Below are positions 42,882 through 52,682 of a DNA stretch of 64,000 bases, piece by piece (position 1 is the first letter of the stretch; every line of letters starts with the position of its first letter). The DNA is taken from NCBI GenBank assembly GCA_963802575.1, contig CAWDJF010000003.1:1-64000 (forward strand), in the 5' to 3' direction. Position numbers and translations under genes: made by a program. The stretch is from DATFTE01 sp963802575. Lineage in GTDB: Bacteria > Acidobacteriota > Terriglobia > Terriglobales > Acidobacteriaceae. The notes beneath the pieces are model-generated. The model saw nothing but the letters and a program-made list of their open reading frames with translations, ran no database searches and was not told the origin of the DNA.

Positions 42882-45809
42882 GTGGCGATTCTCCGTCTTC
42901 ATCAGGATAGCCCTGCGGTACGGACGAGCTTGCGCGAATCCCGGCGCTATGGGATCGCCTCCTCTTTAGCTCCAACCCATTCATTCGCAATATCTTGGCG
43001 AACAGCTGCGGGGTATCTGCTGGCCTTTTCTGTGACTCTGATAATGCTTTGCAGTTTGGCAGCGGCGCAGTCTGAAGTCATCACGGCGGTCGAGATCCAT
43101 GGCAACCGTCGCATCCCCGCCGACACCATCCGCGCCAGAATCTTCACACGACCGGGCGATGTGTACGATCAGGCCGCCATGGAGCGCGATTTCAACTCGC
43201 TGTGGAATACGGGCTACTTCGAAGACATCCGCTTCGAACGCGAGCAGACGCCCAAGGGCTGGATCATTCACATTTATGTGAAAGAACGTCCCACGATCCG
43301 CGAGATCAACTACACGGGACTGAACTCGGTTTCGACGAGCGACGTGCTTGATCGGTTTAAGGAACGGAAGGTCGGCCTGAGTCCGGAGAGCCAGTACGAT
43401 CCCACCAAAGTCAAAAAGGCGGAAGTCGTGTTGAAGGAGTTGCTGTCGGAGCACGGCCGCCAGTTTGCCACGGTGAAAACGGTTTATCGGCCCATTCCTC
43501 CGGCGGCCGTAAGCATCACGTTCGAAGTTAAAGAAGGCCCGAAGGTGAAGGTCGGGAAAATCACCTTCGAGGGCAACAAGCACGTGAACAGCCGCACTTT
43601 GCGGGCGGCGATGAAGAATCTGCACCCCATCGGAATTCCGCACTCGATCTTCCTCGAAAACCTATTTGCCAAGACTTACGACGCCAGCAAGCTGGAAGAA
43701 GACACTGAGCGGGTGCGCGCCGAATTCCAGAATCGCGGATATTTCAAAGCGCTGGTGGGGGAACCTAAGACTGAGATCCATGACACCGGACACCAGGGGG
43801 GCTTCCACATCCCTCTGCTCATTCCGGGGCCGGGCAAAGCCGTAGACATCAACATGCCCATTGAGGAAGGCGATCAGTACAAACTGGGCGAGATCACCTT
43901 CAAGAACAACAAGGCCGTGCCCAATACCAAGGCACTGCGCTCCCTGTTCCCCATCAAGGATGGCGACATCTTCTCCCGCGAAAAGGTCGGGAAGGGCATC
44001 GAGAACCTGCGCAAGGCCTACACCGAGCTTGGCTACATCAACTTCACGTCGATTCCGAATACGACTTTCGATGAGGACAAAAAATTGGTATTCCTCGACG
44101 TTGACGTCGACGAAGGCAAGCAATTCTATGTGCGGCGCATTGAATTTCAGGGCAACACGACCACCCGCGATAAAGTGATTCGCCGCGAAATCGCTTTGGA
44201 AGAAGGACAGGTCTACAACTCGCGGCTCTGGGAACTGAGCCTGCTCCGGTTGAACCAGTTGGGATACTTCGAGCAGTTGAAACCGGATGACCCCAACGTC
44301 ACCGACCGCCACCTCGACGAAAAAGCGGGAACCGTCGACTTGACCTTGAAGGTCAGGGAAAAGGGCAAAAACAGCATCGGTTTGACGGGCGGCGTCAGCG
44401 GACTGTCAGGAACGTTCGTAGGACTCACCTACATGACCAATAACTTCCTGGGGCTCGGCGAGACTTTGAGCGTCGCTGCCAACATCGGCAACCTGCAGCG
44501 CGACATCGAATTTGGATTCACGGAGCCCTATTTATGGGATCGCCCGCTGCAAGCCGGTTTCACCGTGTTTACCCGCAGCTTCAAATATGACCAGGCGCAG
44601 CAGGCAGCGATCTTCGGCGGACAGCGGGTGAACGTACCCAATGCCTTCCTCCAGAACCTGCAGAACTACACAACCTCGAGCACCGGCTTTACTCTCTCAC
44701 TGAGCTATCCCCTGCACCGCTCGTTCAAGCGCGTCGGGATTACGTACTCGCTTGATCGCTCTTCTATAACCGCGGTCAGTAACGCGTCCAAGTTGCTTTT
44801 CACCAATCTCTCGTTCAGCGGCTTGGAAGGTCCGAATTCTCTGAGCGGCATTGTGACCAGCAAGGTCATCCCCAGTTTCTCCAAAAACACTCTCGATAGC
44901 GCCTATTCTCCACATCATGGCAGCAGTCTGTTCTTAGGGGGAGAGGTTTCGGGCCTGGGCGGCACTGTACGCACGGTGCGCCCGATCGTGCAGTACAAGC
45001 ATTTCGTGCCCGTACAAAAAGGACGAAACGCGATCGGCTTCAACGTACAAGCTTCATTCCTGACCGGCTACGGCGGGGTCGTCGCGCCTCCGTTCCAACG
45101 GTTTTATATGGGCGGCGAGCAGGACTTACGCGGCTTCGATGTTCGCTCGGTTTCCCCGGTGGCCTTCCTGCCGAGCGCGGGATCCATCGTTCTGCGAAAT
45201 CCGGATGGCTCTCCGGTCCCCAAGGACCCGGCGAATCCAGGCCGCGGAAACTATACGATTCCGATTCCGATTGACCAGATCGTATTCCCGGGCGGCGACG
45301 CACAATTTGTCACCAACCTGGAATATCGCATCACCATTGCCGGGCCCGTGGCGATCGCGCCCTTTGTCGATACCGGAATCGATCCCATCATTCGTAACTC
45401 GCAGTTGAGCATCAACCAAGGCCAGTTGGACCAGATCAACAACACGCAGTTTGGATGTCCCGCACTGAATGCGGCGTTCCAGTGCACGGGGGGTGCGGCG
45501 CAGAACCCGCCGTTCTCCGGTATTTTGAGTCCGGTCGGCCGCACTAACTGGATCCCGAGAATGTCGACGGGTCTGGAGTTGCAGGTATTCCTGCCGGTGG
45601 TCAACGCTCCGTTCCGAATCTACTGGGCCTATAACCCGCTGCGGCTGGACACGACCACTACGGCTCCGGTGCGGATTACACGCGCGATGTTCCCCCCGGG
45701 AGCGGCTGGCGACTTCACATTTCAACAAGCGGTCTCGGCGTTCAACCCGACGTACCAGTTGCGCGAGCCGCGCAAGACTTTCCGGTTCACGGTGGCAACC
45801 ACGTTCTAG
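42882..45809 (+). CDS. bamA: Outer membrane protein assembly factor BamA
   Basis: Inserts beta-barrel proteins into the outer membrane. A signal-like helix (YLLAFSVTLIMLCSLAAAQS) precedes five POTRA repeats (about 75-470) and a 16-strand barrel (from about TGGVSGLSGTFVGLTYM to the C-terminal FRFTVATTF). Lid motif GGEQDLRGFD is present. The true start is uncertain: the frame is open from a TTG at 42849 that overlaps the TATAAT box at 42844-42849, so I prefer the GTG at 42882, which is also imperfect. skp follows downstream, the usual partner order. Confidence 0.93.
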   Translation: MAILRLHQDSPAVRTSLRESRRYGIASSLAPTHSFAISWRTAAGYLLAFSVTLIMLCSLAAAQSEVITAVEIHGNRRIPADTIRARIFTRPGDVYDQAAMERDFNSLWNTGYFEDIRFEREQTPKGWIIHIYVKERPTIREINYTGLNSVSTSDVLDRFKERKVGLSPESQYDPTKVKKAEVVLKELLSEHGRQFATVKTVYRPIPPAAVSITFEVKEGPKVKVGKITFEGNKHVNSRTLRAAMKNLHPIGIPHSIFLENLFAKTYDASKLEEDTERVRAEFQNRGYFKALVGEPKTEIHDTGHQGGFHIPLLIPGPGKAVDINMPIEEGDQYKLGEITFKNNKAVPNTKALRSLFPIKDGDIFSREKVGKGIENLRKAYTELGYINFTSIPNTTFDEDKKLVFLDVDVDEGKQFYVRRIEFQGNTTTRDKVIRREIALEEGQVYNSRLWELSLLRLNQLGYFEQLKPDDPNVTDRHLDEKAGTVDLTLKVREKGKNSIGLTGGVSGLSGTFVGLTYMTNNFLGLGETLSVAANIGNLQRDIEFGFTEPYLWDRPLQAGFTVFTRSFKYDQAQQAAIFGGQRVNVPNAFLQNLQNYTTSSTGFTLSLSYPLHRSFKRVGITYSLDRSSITAVSNASKLLFTNLSFSGLEGPNSLSGIVTSKVIPSFSKNTLDSAYSPHHGSSLFLGGEVSGLGGTVRTVRPIVQYKHFVPVQKGRNAIGFNVQASFLTGYGGVVAPPFQRFYMGGEQDLRGFDVRSVSPVAFLPSAGSIVLRNPDGSPVPKDPANPGRGNYTIPIPIDQIVFPGGDAQFVTNLEYRITIAGPVAIAPFVDTGIDPIIRNSQLSINQGQLDQINNTQFGCPALNAAFQCTGGAAQNPPFSGILSPVGRTNWIPRMSTGLELQVFLPVVNAPFRIYWAYNPLRLDTTTTAPVRITRAMFPPGAAGDFTFQQAVSAFNPTYQLREPRKTFRFTVATTF

Positions 45810-45812
45810 AAC

Positions 45813-45893
45813 CGGACCTCGGGCGTCAGACCTCAGCCCTCGGCAGAAGCGGCTGAAGTCCGAGGTCTGAAGTCTGAGGTCCGAGGTCCGGGT
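45813..45893. repeat. Heptamer repeat arrays, inverted pair
   Basis: GGACCTC/GGGCGTC/AGACCTC units on the left face GAAGTCC/GAGGTCT/GAGGTCC units on the right. They can pair into a long imperfect hairpin and may end bamA transcription before the skp promoter. Confidence 0.85.
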
Positions 45894-45922
45894 TTGACGC
45901 TGGGGCGCTGTGTTCCTATAAT
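45894..45922 (+). promoter_or_regulatory. Sigma-70 promoter of skp
   Basis: TTGACG (45894-45899), a 17-base spacer and consensus TATAAT (45917-45922). The start codon lies about 200 bases downstream, giving a long untranslated leader of unknown purpose. Confidence 0.75.
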
Positions 45923-46122
45923 GTTCGTGATCCACACCCTGAAAAGTCAGAGTGTTGCGGGGTGGTCACACACCTCCGGTTTGGTGTGAGAGCTGGAATT
46001 CCGGCCCGACTTCCCCGGCAACCTCCACCAGTCGAGAGGACTGCGCGGGGCGAGGCCCGGCATTGCCTGTGTCGATCCGAGCAATATCCCGGAACATTTT
46101 CCAAGGAGTTCAAGGCAACCCC

Positions 46123-46827
46123 ATGACAAAGTTTGCGCGTATTCTTCTGGCCACTGCATTCAGTTACTCGCTGTTGGCGCTGGCTCAAACCGCCCCCGCC
46201 GCCGCTGCTGCGGCAGACCCGACGCCAGCTCCCGCCGTCACCAACGCTACGGGAACGAAGATCGGCACCATCAACATTGAACAGGCCATCTTTGCCACCA
46301 ACGAAGGCCAGCGCGATTTCGAAGTCCTGCGCAAAAAGCTTGAGCCCAAAGACAACGAACTGAAGGGCATGAACGACGAAGTCGACAGCCTGAAGAAACA
46401 GCTCAGCACTCAGGGCGACAAACTAAACGACGAGGCTCGCGCCACGCTAGTAAAACAGGTCGAGCAGAAGCAGAAGTCCCTGGAGCGCGCCGTACAGGAC
46501 GCTCGCGATGACGCGCAGAACCAGCAGAACGAAATTGCGCAAAAGATTCTCCAGAAGATGGCTCCGCTGCTCGTGAAGTACGCGGGCGACAACGGATTCG
46601 GCGTGATCATGGATACCTCGAATCCCTGGCCGAATGGTCCGGTGCTCTGGGCCGGTCCGTCTGTCGATATCACCAAGCCAGTGGTGGACGCATACAACGC
46701 GCAATCGGGCGTGCCTGCGCCGGCCGCGACGACACCCAAGCCGACTGCGACAAAACCTGCGGGAACAGTCACGAAGCCCGCCACTCCGGCAACCAAGCCG
46801 CCTTCTTCGGCACCGCCGAAGCAATAA
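46123..46827 (+). CDS. skp: Periplasmic chaperone Skp/OmpH
   Basis: 234 residues: signal peptide (RILLATAFSYSLLALAQT), an N-terminal strand (TKIGTINIEQAIFATNEGQRDF), a long coiled coil of two helices (about 70-145) and a closing strand (NGFGVIMDTSNPW). It holds unfolded outer-membrane proteins. A Pro/Ala/Thr/Lys-rich tail of about 45 residues follows, longer than in E. coli Skp. AAGGAG lies 13 bases before the ATG, somewhat far. The bamA-skp order supports the call. Confidence 0.9.
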   Translation: MTKFARILLATAFSYSLLALAQTAPAAAAAADPTPAPAVTNATGTKIGTINIEQAIFATNEGQRDFEVLRKKLEPKDNELKGMNDEVDSLKKQLSTQGDKLNDEARATLVKQVEQKQKSLERAVQDARDDAQNQQNEIAQKILQKMAPLLVKYAGDNGFGVIMDTSNPWPNGPVLWAGPSVDITKPVVDAYNAQSGVPAPAATTPKPTATKPAGTVTKPATPATKPPSSAPPKQ

Positions 46828-46857
46828 GCGACACCTCGAACTCCAGGAAAGTTCCAG

Positions 46858-46890
46858 AAAGGCCGCGTTACTGCGGCCTTTTTATTTTTT
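46858..46890 (+). terminator. Rho-independent terminator after skp
   Basis: A 9-bp stem, AAAGGCCGC (46858-46866) with GCGGCCTTT (46873-46881), is followed by a T-rich run. Confidence 0.92.
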
Positions 46891-46972
46891 GTTTTTCGGC
46901 CTCAGCTGCGGCGCATTCTCAGTCGTTCTGGTGTCTGTAGAGATAGTTCGTTCATGTCTCAGGAGGACACCA

Positions 46973-47704
46973 ATGTTTGCCGACAGTCTGCTCGATTCTG
47001 CCTGGGCCCATGATTCTCGCCGTGGATGGACCACCGTGGTTTCGTTCGCTGCACAGATCTTCGGGGTTGCTCTCGTGCTTTTGCTGCCTCTGATTTATGG
47101 GGAAGGTCTGCCGACCCTGCAATGGGCCGCACGCATCGTTGCGCCCGCACCGCCTCCAGGACCGCCAGCTCCTGTACAAACTCGAAACACTCCGCCGCCT
47201 GCCAGCAACGTTTCTGCAGATGAAAGGCTGATTACGCCAACGCAAATTCCCAATCATCCAGCGATGATCACTGACGAAGTGCTGCCGCCACCCACCGATC
47301 CCGGTCCATATGTCGAAGGCGCGACGGGTGATCGCGGAGTCAGAGACGGCGTGATGCGCTCGATCTTGAGTGTGATGACTGTAGTTCCTCCCCCAGTCCA
47401 CCCAACGATAGCGCGACCTCCGATGATCTCGCACATGATGGAAGGAAACTTGACTCGTAAAGTGCAACCGGACTATCCGCCACTGGCACGGCAGGCGCGC
47501 ATTCAGGGAGCAGTGGTTCTGCAGGCCGTCATCAGCCGCGAAGGCAACATCGAAAACCTTCAAGTGTTGAGTGGACATCCCATGCTCGTTCCCTCGGCTT
47601 TAGCGGCGGTGAGGCAATGGCGTTACCGCCCGTACTTCCTCAATGGCGAAGCCGTCGAGGTGGAGACGCAGGTGACCGTGAATTTCGTGCTGGGCGGAGG
47701 GTAG
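46973..47704 (+). CDS. TonB-family energy transducer
   Basis: 243 residues: a membrane helix (about 22-42, VVSFAAQIFGVALVLLLPL), a Pro-rich spacer and a C-terminal TonB domain (RKVQPDYPPLARQARIQGAV, EGNIENLQVLSGHPML, AVRQWRYRPYFLNGEAVEVE). AGGAGG lies six bases before the ATG at 46973. TonB couples inner-membrane proton force to outer-membrane receptors such as the one at 6-9.3 kb. No ExbB/ExbD genes are in the window, so partners are encoded elsewhere. Confidence 0.9.
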   Translation: MFADSLLDSAWAHDSRRGWTTVVSFAAQIFGVALVLLLPLIYGEGLPTLQWAARIVAPAPPPGPPAPVQTRNTPPPASNVSADERLITPTQIPNHPAMITDEVLPPPTDPGPYVEGATGDRGVRDGVMRSILSVMTVVPPPVHPTIARPPMISHMMEGNLTRKVQPDYPPLARQARIQGAVVLQAVISREGNIENLQVLSGHPMLVPSALAAVRQWRYRPYFLNGEAVEVETQVTVNFVLGGG

Positions 47705-47727
47705 GCCTAAGAGTAACGGCGGTAACG

Positions 47728-47755
47728 TTGGAGGCCCTCGCGCAGCCGCTATAAT
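47728..47755 (+). promoter_or_regulatory. Promoter of alr, leaderless
   Basis: TTGGAG (47728-47733), a 16-base spacer and TATAAT (47750-47755). The GTG start lies nine bases beyond, so the transcript should begin within a few bases of the start codon and has no room for a Shine-Dalgarno site. Confidence 0.65.
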
Positions 47756-47764
47756 CGCATCATC

Positions 47765-48943
47765 GTGAGTTCGACTGCGACGGAGCTACAGAAACGGCAT
47801 GCGACGCGTCCCACGTGGGCTGACGTGTCGCTCGAAACCTTGCAGGAAAATTTCCGCGTAGTGCAGAAGCACGTCGGCGTGGCAGTTAACATCTGCGCCG
47901 TCGTGAAAGCCGATGCCTACGGACACGGTGCTGTCGAGTGCTCGCGGGCGCTCGAAGCCGAGGGCGCGAAGTGGTTCGGCGTCACTTCGCTCGATGAAGC
48001 GATTCCTCTTCGAGATAACGGTCTCCGCGGCCGCATACTATTAATGACCGGATTCTGGCGCGGCGAGGAAGAAGAAATCGCGCGCCTGCGCCTGACGCCA
48101 ACGGTCTGGGAAGCGGGCCAGGTGGAGTTGCTGGAAAAGGCCGCTTCCAAGCTTGGCCTGCCGGGACTTCCCATTCATTTGAAAGTCGATACCGGCATGG
48201 GACGCCTGGGCGTTGCTCCAGAAGATCTGCCGAAAATTATTCACGCGCTCGAGTCGTCTCCACATCTGGTTCTTGAAGGACTCTCCACACATCTGGCTTC
48301 TTCGGAAGTGCTCGATGCTCCGTCGGTTGAAGAGCAACTGAAAGCCTTCGCCGAGGTACAGCGTCTGCTTCGTGAAGCGGGATTGCAGCCGTCGATTCTT
48401 CACGCCGCCAACACCAGCGCATTGATCTCGCGCTCGCAGACCTGGAACACGATGGTGCGTCCGGGGCTCGCGCTTTATGGCTACTATCTTCCCTTCGAAC
48501 GCGCCGGGCGAGAAGTAAGCGGCAGCGGGTTGCGGCTCGCGGTGAAACCGGTGCTCACCTGGAAGACCCGCATTCTAAGCCTGCGCGAGATGCGGGCGAA
48601 TCAAGCTCTGGGCTACGGCGGAACCTATATCACCAAGGCGCCGGCGCGAATTGCAATTCTTCCCGTCGGTTACGCCGACGGATTGAACCGCCAGCTTTCC
48701 TCACGCGGACGCGTCATCGTTCGCGAACACTATGCCCCCATCGTCGGACGCATTTCGATGGATCTGACGCTGGTGGATGTCACCGGGCTTCCCGGCATCG
48801 CAGTCGGCGACGAAGTGATCTTGCTCGGCTCGTCCGACGGGTTGCAATTTGGCGCGCGGGAACACGCAGAACTCGCGAATACTATTCCCTACGAAATTCT
48901 GTGCGGCATCTCCAAGCGAGTACCGCGCAAGTACAGCCGATAA
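47765..48943 (+). CDS. alr: Alanine racemase
   Basis: PLP-dependent interconversion of L- and D-alanine for cell-wall synthesis. 392 residues with the cofactor lysine in CAVVKADAYGHGAVEC, LKVDTGMGRLGV, MVRPGLALYGYYLP, LPVGYADGLNR and GRISMDLTLVDVTG. The GTG start follows a TATAAT by nine bases, suggesting leaderless translation. Confidence 0.95.
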   Translation: MSSTATELQKRHATRPTWADVSLETLQENFRVVQKHVGVAVNICAVVKADAYGHGAVECSRALEAEGAKWFGVTSLDEAIPLRDNGLRGRILLMTGFWRGEEEEIARLRLTPTVWEAGQVELLEKAASKLGLPGLPIHLKVDTGMGRLGVAPEDLPKIIHALESSPHLVLEGLSTHLASSEVLDAPSVEEQLKAFAEVQRLLREAGLQPSILHAANTSALISRSQTWNTMVRPGLALYGYYLPFERAGREVSGSGLRLAVKPVLTWKTRILSLREMRANQALGYGGTYITKAPARIAILPVGYADGLNRQLSSRGRVIVREHYAPIVGRISMDLTLVDVTGLPGIAVGDEVILLGSSDGLQFGAREHAELANTIPYEILCGISKRVPRKYSR

Positions 48944-49001
48944 CCTGTACGCCACAAACCTTCAAGTGGTTACGTCGCGTCGATGACAAGTGGATATTGT
49001 G

Positions 49002-49019
49002 GTCGGCCACCTGGCCGAC
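49002..49019. repeat. REP-like palindrome
   Basis: GTCGGCCA-CC-TGGCCGAC is a perfect inverted repeat just upstream of the NIPSNAP gene. It belongs to the same style of GC-rich palindrome seen at 1961-1977. Confidence 0.7.
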
Positions 49020-49031
49020 TACCTTTGTGGG

Positions 49032-49856
49032 ATGGAAGTAACGCACTGGTCTTTCTCAGTTCCTTACGTTTTTCTGTGGAGCGCTTTGCTCCTGGGACAA
49101 TCTCCGTCAGCGTTTGGGCAATCTCGCGAGAAATGCTGCGAAGTGATCGAACTCCGCCAATACACCCTCTATCCCAGAAAACGGGATGTCTTGATCGATC
49201 TATTTGAGCGGGAATTCGTCGAGAGCCAAGAGGCGGTGGGGATGCAACTCGTGGGTCAGTTTCGTGATCTCGACAATCCTGATCGTTTCGTGTGGGTGCG
49301 CGGATTTCGTGATATGAACGCCCGGAAGGAAGCGCTGGGAAACTTCTATTGCGGCCCGGTCTGGAAGGCGCATCGCGAGGAAGCCAACGCAACTATGGCC
49401 GATTCGTCGAACGTTCTGCTGCTGCGTGCGGTAGATCAATCCTCAGAATTTGCGCAGGCGGCCATCTCGCGGCCGCCCGTAGGCGCGACCAGGCAGTCGA
49501 GTTCGCTGGTAGTGGCCACGATCTACTACCTGACGGCTCCTGTGGACGATGCCTTTATCAAGTTATTCGAGAAGCAACTGACACCTCTGATGACAGAGAC
49601 CGGCGCGCAGCCGCTGGCTTACTTCGAAACCGAGACGGCGGAGAACAACTACCCTAAGCTGCCGGTGAGAACTGGAGAGAACGTGTTTGTGTGGTTTTCG
49701 TCCTTCACCAGTCCCGACGGATATGCGGCGCACCTGCGTCGACTGGAACAAACCAAAGACTGGAACGAAAAACTGCAGCCGGAGTTATCCCGATTTCTCA
49801 AGTCCCCCACCCAACATCTGAGGCTCGAGCCCACGGCAAGATCATTGTTGCGTTGA
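49032..49856 (+). CDS. Secreted NIPSNAP-family protein
   Basis: 274 residues from the ATG at 49032, with a signal peptide (VFLWSALLLGQSPSAFGQ). Two NIPSNAP (dimeric alpha-beta barrel) domains follow: VIELRQYTLYPRKRDVLIDL in the first, VVATIYYLTAPVDDAFIKLF in the second. The family function is unknown; members bind small ligands or resemble monooxygenases. Earlier in-frame starts would translate the palindrome at 49002-49019. Confidence 0.82.
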   Translation: MEVTHWSFSVPYVFLWSALLLGQSPSAFGQSREKCCEVIELRQYTLYPRKRDVLIDLFEREFVESQEAVGMQLVGQFRDLDNPDRFVWVRGFRDMNARKEALGNFYCGPVWKAHREEANATMADSSNVLLLRAVDQSSEFAQAAISRPPVGATRQSSSLVVATIYYLTAPVDDAFIKLFEKQLTPLMTETGAQPLAYFETETAENNYPKLPVRTGENVFVWFSSFTSPDGYAAHLRRLEQTKDWNEKLQPELSRFLKSPTQHLRLEPTARSLLR

Positions 49857-50060
49857 GATCCAGTGGCGGGAAAGAATCTGTTCTTGAACTGCTCGTGCCG
49901 CTGGCGCGCCTGGCTCATGAGATCGGAGAACCCGGAGAGAATGCGTGAACCAGCGCCGGCGTCTTTTTCAGCGAATTCTCTCCCGCTCAATGCGGATTTC
50001 CGCCACTCAATGCTGCCCCGCAGACCCCGCGTCCCCGCCCTTGCTATAGTTAAAGCATCG

Positions 50061-51182
50061 ATGCCCTCAAGATATGCCCAATGGATGTATGACTGGGAAA
50101 CCCGCCTTACGTCGGTGGATAACAACCGCGTAGTGCGTCCGCTCGAATGGGGCCTGGATTGGGCTCAGGAATGGCCCTGCCGCAACGGCCACCAGCCCGG
50201 ATACATTCCCGAGAATCCTGAGAAGTATTTGCACGATTACAACCGGCGCATTGTAGCGTCGAGCGACGAATTTTATTCCTACGCGAAGCCGACGGACTTT
50301 CGGCTGGAACGGCGCGAGGTCCAGGTCTTCAGCACGCGCGAAGTTCCTGACAGTGAGTTGGAAGAGAAAGTTCGCGGCACGTACGCGGACTATTTGCGCT
50401 TCAGCTCTCCGGTGCGGACTCCGTACTCCGAAAATAATCTGGTCAACGCTCGCTGGTTTCCTGCGCGTGGACGCCGCGCCGTAGTTCTGCTTCCTCATTG
50501 GAACTCCGACGGAATCGCTTACACCGGGTTATGTCGTGCGCTGAATCTGTTGGGGATCGCAGTACTGCGACTGAGCATGCCGTATCACGATATTCGCCGA
50601 CCTGCCGAGATTCGTCGCGCGGACTACGCCGTTTCGGCGAACATTGGACGAACCCTCGACGCGGCGCGGCAGGGTGTGATCGACGTCCGTTGCTGCTTCG
50701 ACTGGCTGGAACAGCAAGGCTACAGTCGCCTGGGAATTCTTGGGACCAGCCTCGGCTCTTGCTATGCCTTCCTCGCCGCGGCACACGATCCGCGTATCCA
50801 GGTGGCGGCGTTCAATCACGCTTCGACCTACGTCGCCGATGTGGTCTGGCACGGACAGTCAACCCGTCACATCCGCGAAGGACTGGAAACGCAGATTGAT
50901 CTGGAGCGGCTGCGCGATCTGTGGAGCGGCATCAGCCCGATGTCGTATTTTTCACAGTTCGCGCGCTGGCCTAAGAAATCGCTGATCATTTACGCCAAGT
51001 ATGATCTGACATTCCTTCCAGAACTATCTCAGGACGCGGTCAACGCATTCGCGAGCCATCATCTCGACCACAAAGTCGTCGTGCTTCCCTGCGGCCACTA
51101 CACCACCGGCGAAACTCCTTACAAGTTCATGGACGGCTGGCACCTGGCGTCGTTCTTCCGCACGGCGTTTGAAAGTATTTAG
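50061..51182 (+). CDS. Alpha/beta-hydrolase fold protein, ABHD18-like
   Basis: 373 residues from the ATG at 50061. The nucleophile elbow is LGILGTSLGSCYAFLAAAHD, the likely acid lies in IIYAKYDLTFLPE, and the histidine in PCGHYTTGETPYKF. The pattern ARWFPARGRRAVVLLPHWNSDG and the HDP segment resemble ABHD18-type hydrolases of unknown substrate. A TATAGT at 50045-50050 lies ten bases before the ATG. An open frame continues upstream to 49863 but overlaps the end of the NIPSNAP region without family resemblance. Confidence 0.8.
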   Translation: MPSRYAQWMYDWETRLTSVDNNRVVRPLEWGLDWAQEWPCRNGHQPGYIPENPEKYLHDYNRRIVASSDEFYSYAKPTDFRLERREVQVFSTREVPDSELEEKVRGTYADYLRFSSPVRTPYSENNLVNARWFPARGRRAVVLLPHWNSDGIAYTGLCRALNLLGIAVLRLSMPYHDIRRPAEIRRADYAVSANIGRTLDAARQGVIDVRCCFDWLEQQGYSRLGILGTSLGSCYAFLAAAHDPRIQVAAFNHASTYVADVVWHGQSTRHIREGLETQIDLERLRDLWSGISPMSYFSQFARWPKKSLIIYAKYDLTFLPELSQDAVNAFASHHLDHKVVVLPCGHYTTGETPYKFMDGWHLASFFRTAFESI

Positions 51183-51362
51183 CATTCAGCACTCAGCATT
51201 CAGCCACTAAAGCTCCTTGGCAGTGTTCGTCAGGCTACGCGGGACTTGTTCCACCGAATCGGCAAATCACAGACTATCGCACACCAGTCTTGAATGGCTG
51301 AATGCTGACGGCTGAGTGCTGATTGCTACTTGCTAAATGCCAAGTGCCAAATGCCTAGTGCT
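51183..51362. repeat. Heptamer repeat arrays before glyA
   Basis: CATTCAG/CACTCAG units (51183-51205) and, at 51296-51362, a run of eleven degenerate units (GCTGAAT, GCTGACG, GCTGAGT, GCTGATT, GCTACTT, GCTAAAT, GCCAAGT and so on), all of period 7. The progressive drift along the array suggests copy-by-copy amplification and decay. Confidence 0.9.
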
Positions 51363-51390
51363 TGTTTAGAATGTTCCTGAGTCTTCATCT

Positions 51391-52680
51391 ATGAAAAATC
51401 CTTCCATGTCGCGTCCGCTGTTGGAAGTCGACCCGCAGGTTGCCAATGCCATCGACAATGAAGTCCGCCGCCAGCATGAAGGGCTCGAGCTGATTGCTTC
51501 GGAGAACTTCGTGAGCGAAGCCGTTCTGGAGGCCATGGGGTCGGTCTTCACCAATAAGTATGCCGAGGGATATCCCGGCAAGCGCTATTACGGCGGCTGC
51601 GAGTTTGCTGACATCGTGGAAGATTTGGCGCGCGAGCGAGCCAAGAAACTTTTCGGCGCCGAATACGCCAACGTGCAGCCGCACGCCGGCTCGCAAGCCA
51701 ACATGGAGGCCTATGCCGCCATCATTCAGCCCGGAGACACAGTCCTAGGGCTGAACCTGGCGCACGGCGGACACCTGACGCACGGACATCATCTGAATTT
51801 CTCCGGGAAGACCTACCGCATAGTTCCTTACGGAGTCACCAAGGAAACCGAGACTATCGACTACGACGAACTCGAGAAGCTGGCGGAGAAAGAGCGTCCG
51901 AAGCTGATCATCGGTGGCGGCAGCGCGTATCCGCGCATCATCGACTTTGCGCGCATGCGGCAGATCGCTGACAAGGTCGGGTCTCTATTCCTGGTTGACA
52001 TGGCGCACTTTGCGGGCCTGGTCGCGGGCGGAGCACATCCCTCACCGGTTCCGCACGCGCACATCGTGACATCGACCACTCACAAGACCTTGCGCGGGCC
52101 GCGTGCCGGAATGATTCTTAGCAGGCAGGAATTCGGCGCTGCCATCGACAAGACGGTATTCCCCGGCATGCAAGGCGGACCGCTGGTGCATATCATCGCC
52201 GGAAAAGCCGTGTGCTTCCTCGAAGCCATGCAGCCGGAGTTCCGCGAATATGCGCGACAGGTCGTAGCCAACGCCAAAGTTCTCGCCGAAGAGCTGGCGG
52301 CCCAAGGCTATCGCATCATCTCCGGAGGCACGGATACGCACGTCATGCTGGTCGATGTGTTCTCGAAAGGCATGCTGGGCAGCGAAGCCGAGAAGGCGCT
52401 GGGCGAGGCCGCGATCACTGTGAACAAGAATGCCATTCCGTTCGATACGAATCCACCGATGAAACCCAGCGGCATTCGCATCGGCACGCCGGCTTTGACC
52501 ACCCGCGGCATGAAGGAAGCCGAGATGAAGCAAGTGGGGCGGTGGATCTCGGAAGCGCTCCATCACCGCACAGATGCCGCGGTTCTGAGCAAGATCCGCA
52601 AACAGGTGCTGGAACTGGCGGAAGCCTTCCCGCTCTATCCGGAGCGGAGAGCCAAAGCGCAGGCGGAGACTCGAGCCTAG
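51391..52680 (+). CDS. glyA: Serine hydroxymethyltransferase
   Basis: PLP enzyme that converts serine and tetrahydrofolate to glycine and methylene-tetrahydrofolate. 429 residues with GLELIASENFVSEAV, NKYAEGYPGKRYYGG, LAHGGHLTHGHHLNFSG, the PLP lysine in TSTTHKTLRGPRAGM and PFDTNPPMKPSGIRIGTPALTTRG. All family blocks are present. The heptamer array ends about 30 bases before it. Confidence 0.97.
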   Translation: MKNPSMSRPLLEVDPQVANAIDNEVRRQHEGLELIASENFVSEAVLEAMGSVFTNKYAEGYPGKRYYGGCEFADIVEDLARERAKKLFGAEYANVQPHAGSQANMEAYAAIIQPGDTVLGLNLAHGGHLTHGHHLNFSGKTYRIVPYGVTKETETIDYDELEKLAEKERPKLIIGGGSAYPRIIDFARMRQIADKVGSLFLVDMAHFAGLVAGGAHPSPVPHAHIVTSTTHKTLRGPRAGMILSRQEFGAAIDKTVFPGMQGGPLVHIIAGKAVCFLEAMQPEFREYARQVVANAKVLAEELAAQGYRIISGGTDTHVMLVDVFSKGMLGSEAEKALGEAAITVNKNAIPFDTNPPMKPSGIRIGTPALTTRGMKEAEMKQVGRWISEALHHRTDAAVLSKIRKQVLELAEAFPLYPERRAKAQAETRA

Positions 52681-52682
52681 AA

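Noticed and set aside
43662..45935. Several long minus-strand frames inside bamA
   Set aside because: They mirror the codon bias of bamA on the opposite strand and show no conserved motifs.
46634..46972. N-terminal extension of the TonB-family protein overlapping skp
   Set aside because: It would read through the end of skp and its terminator in another frame; the ATG at 46973 has an ideal AGGAGG.
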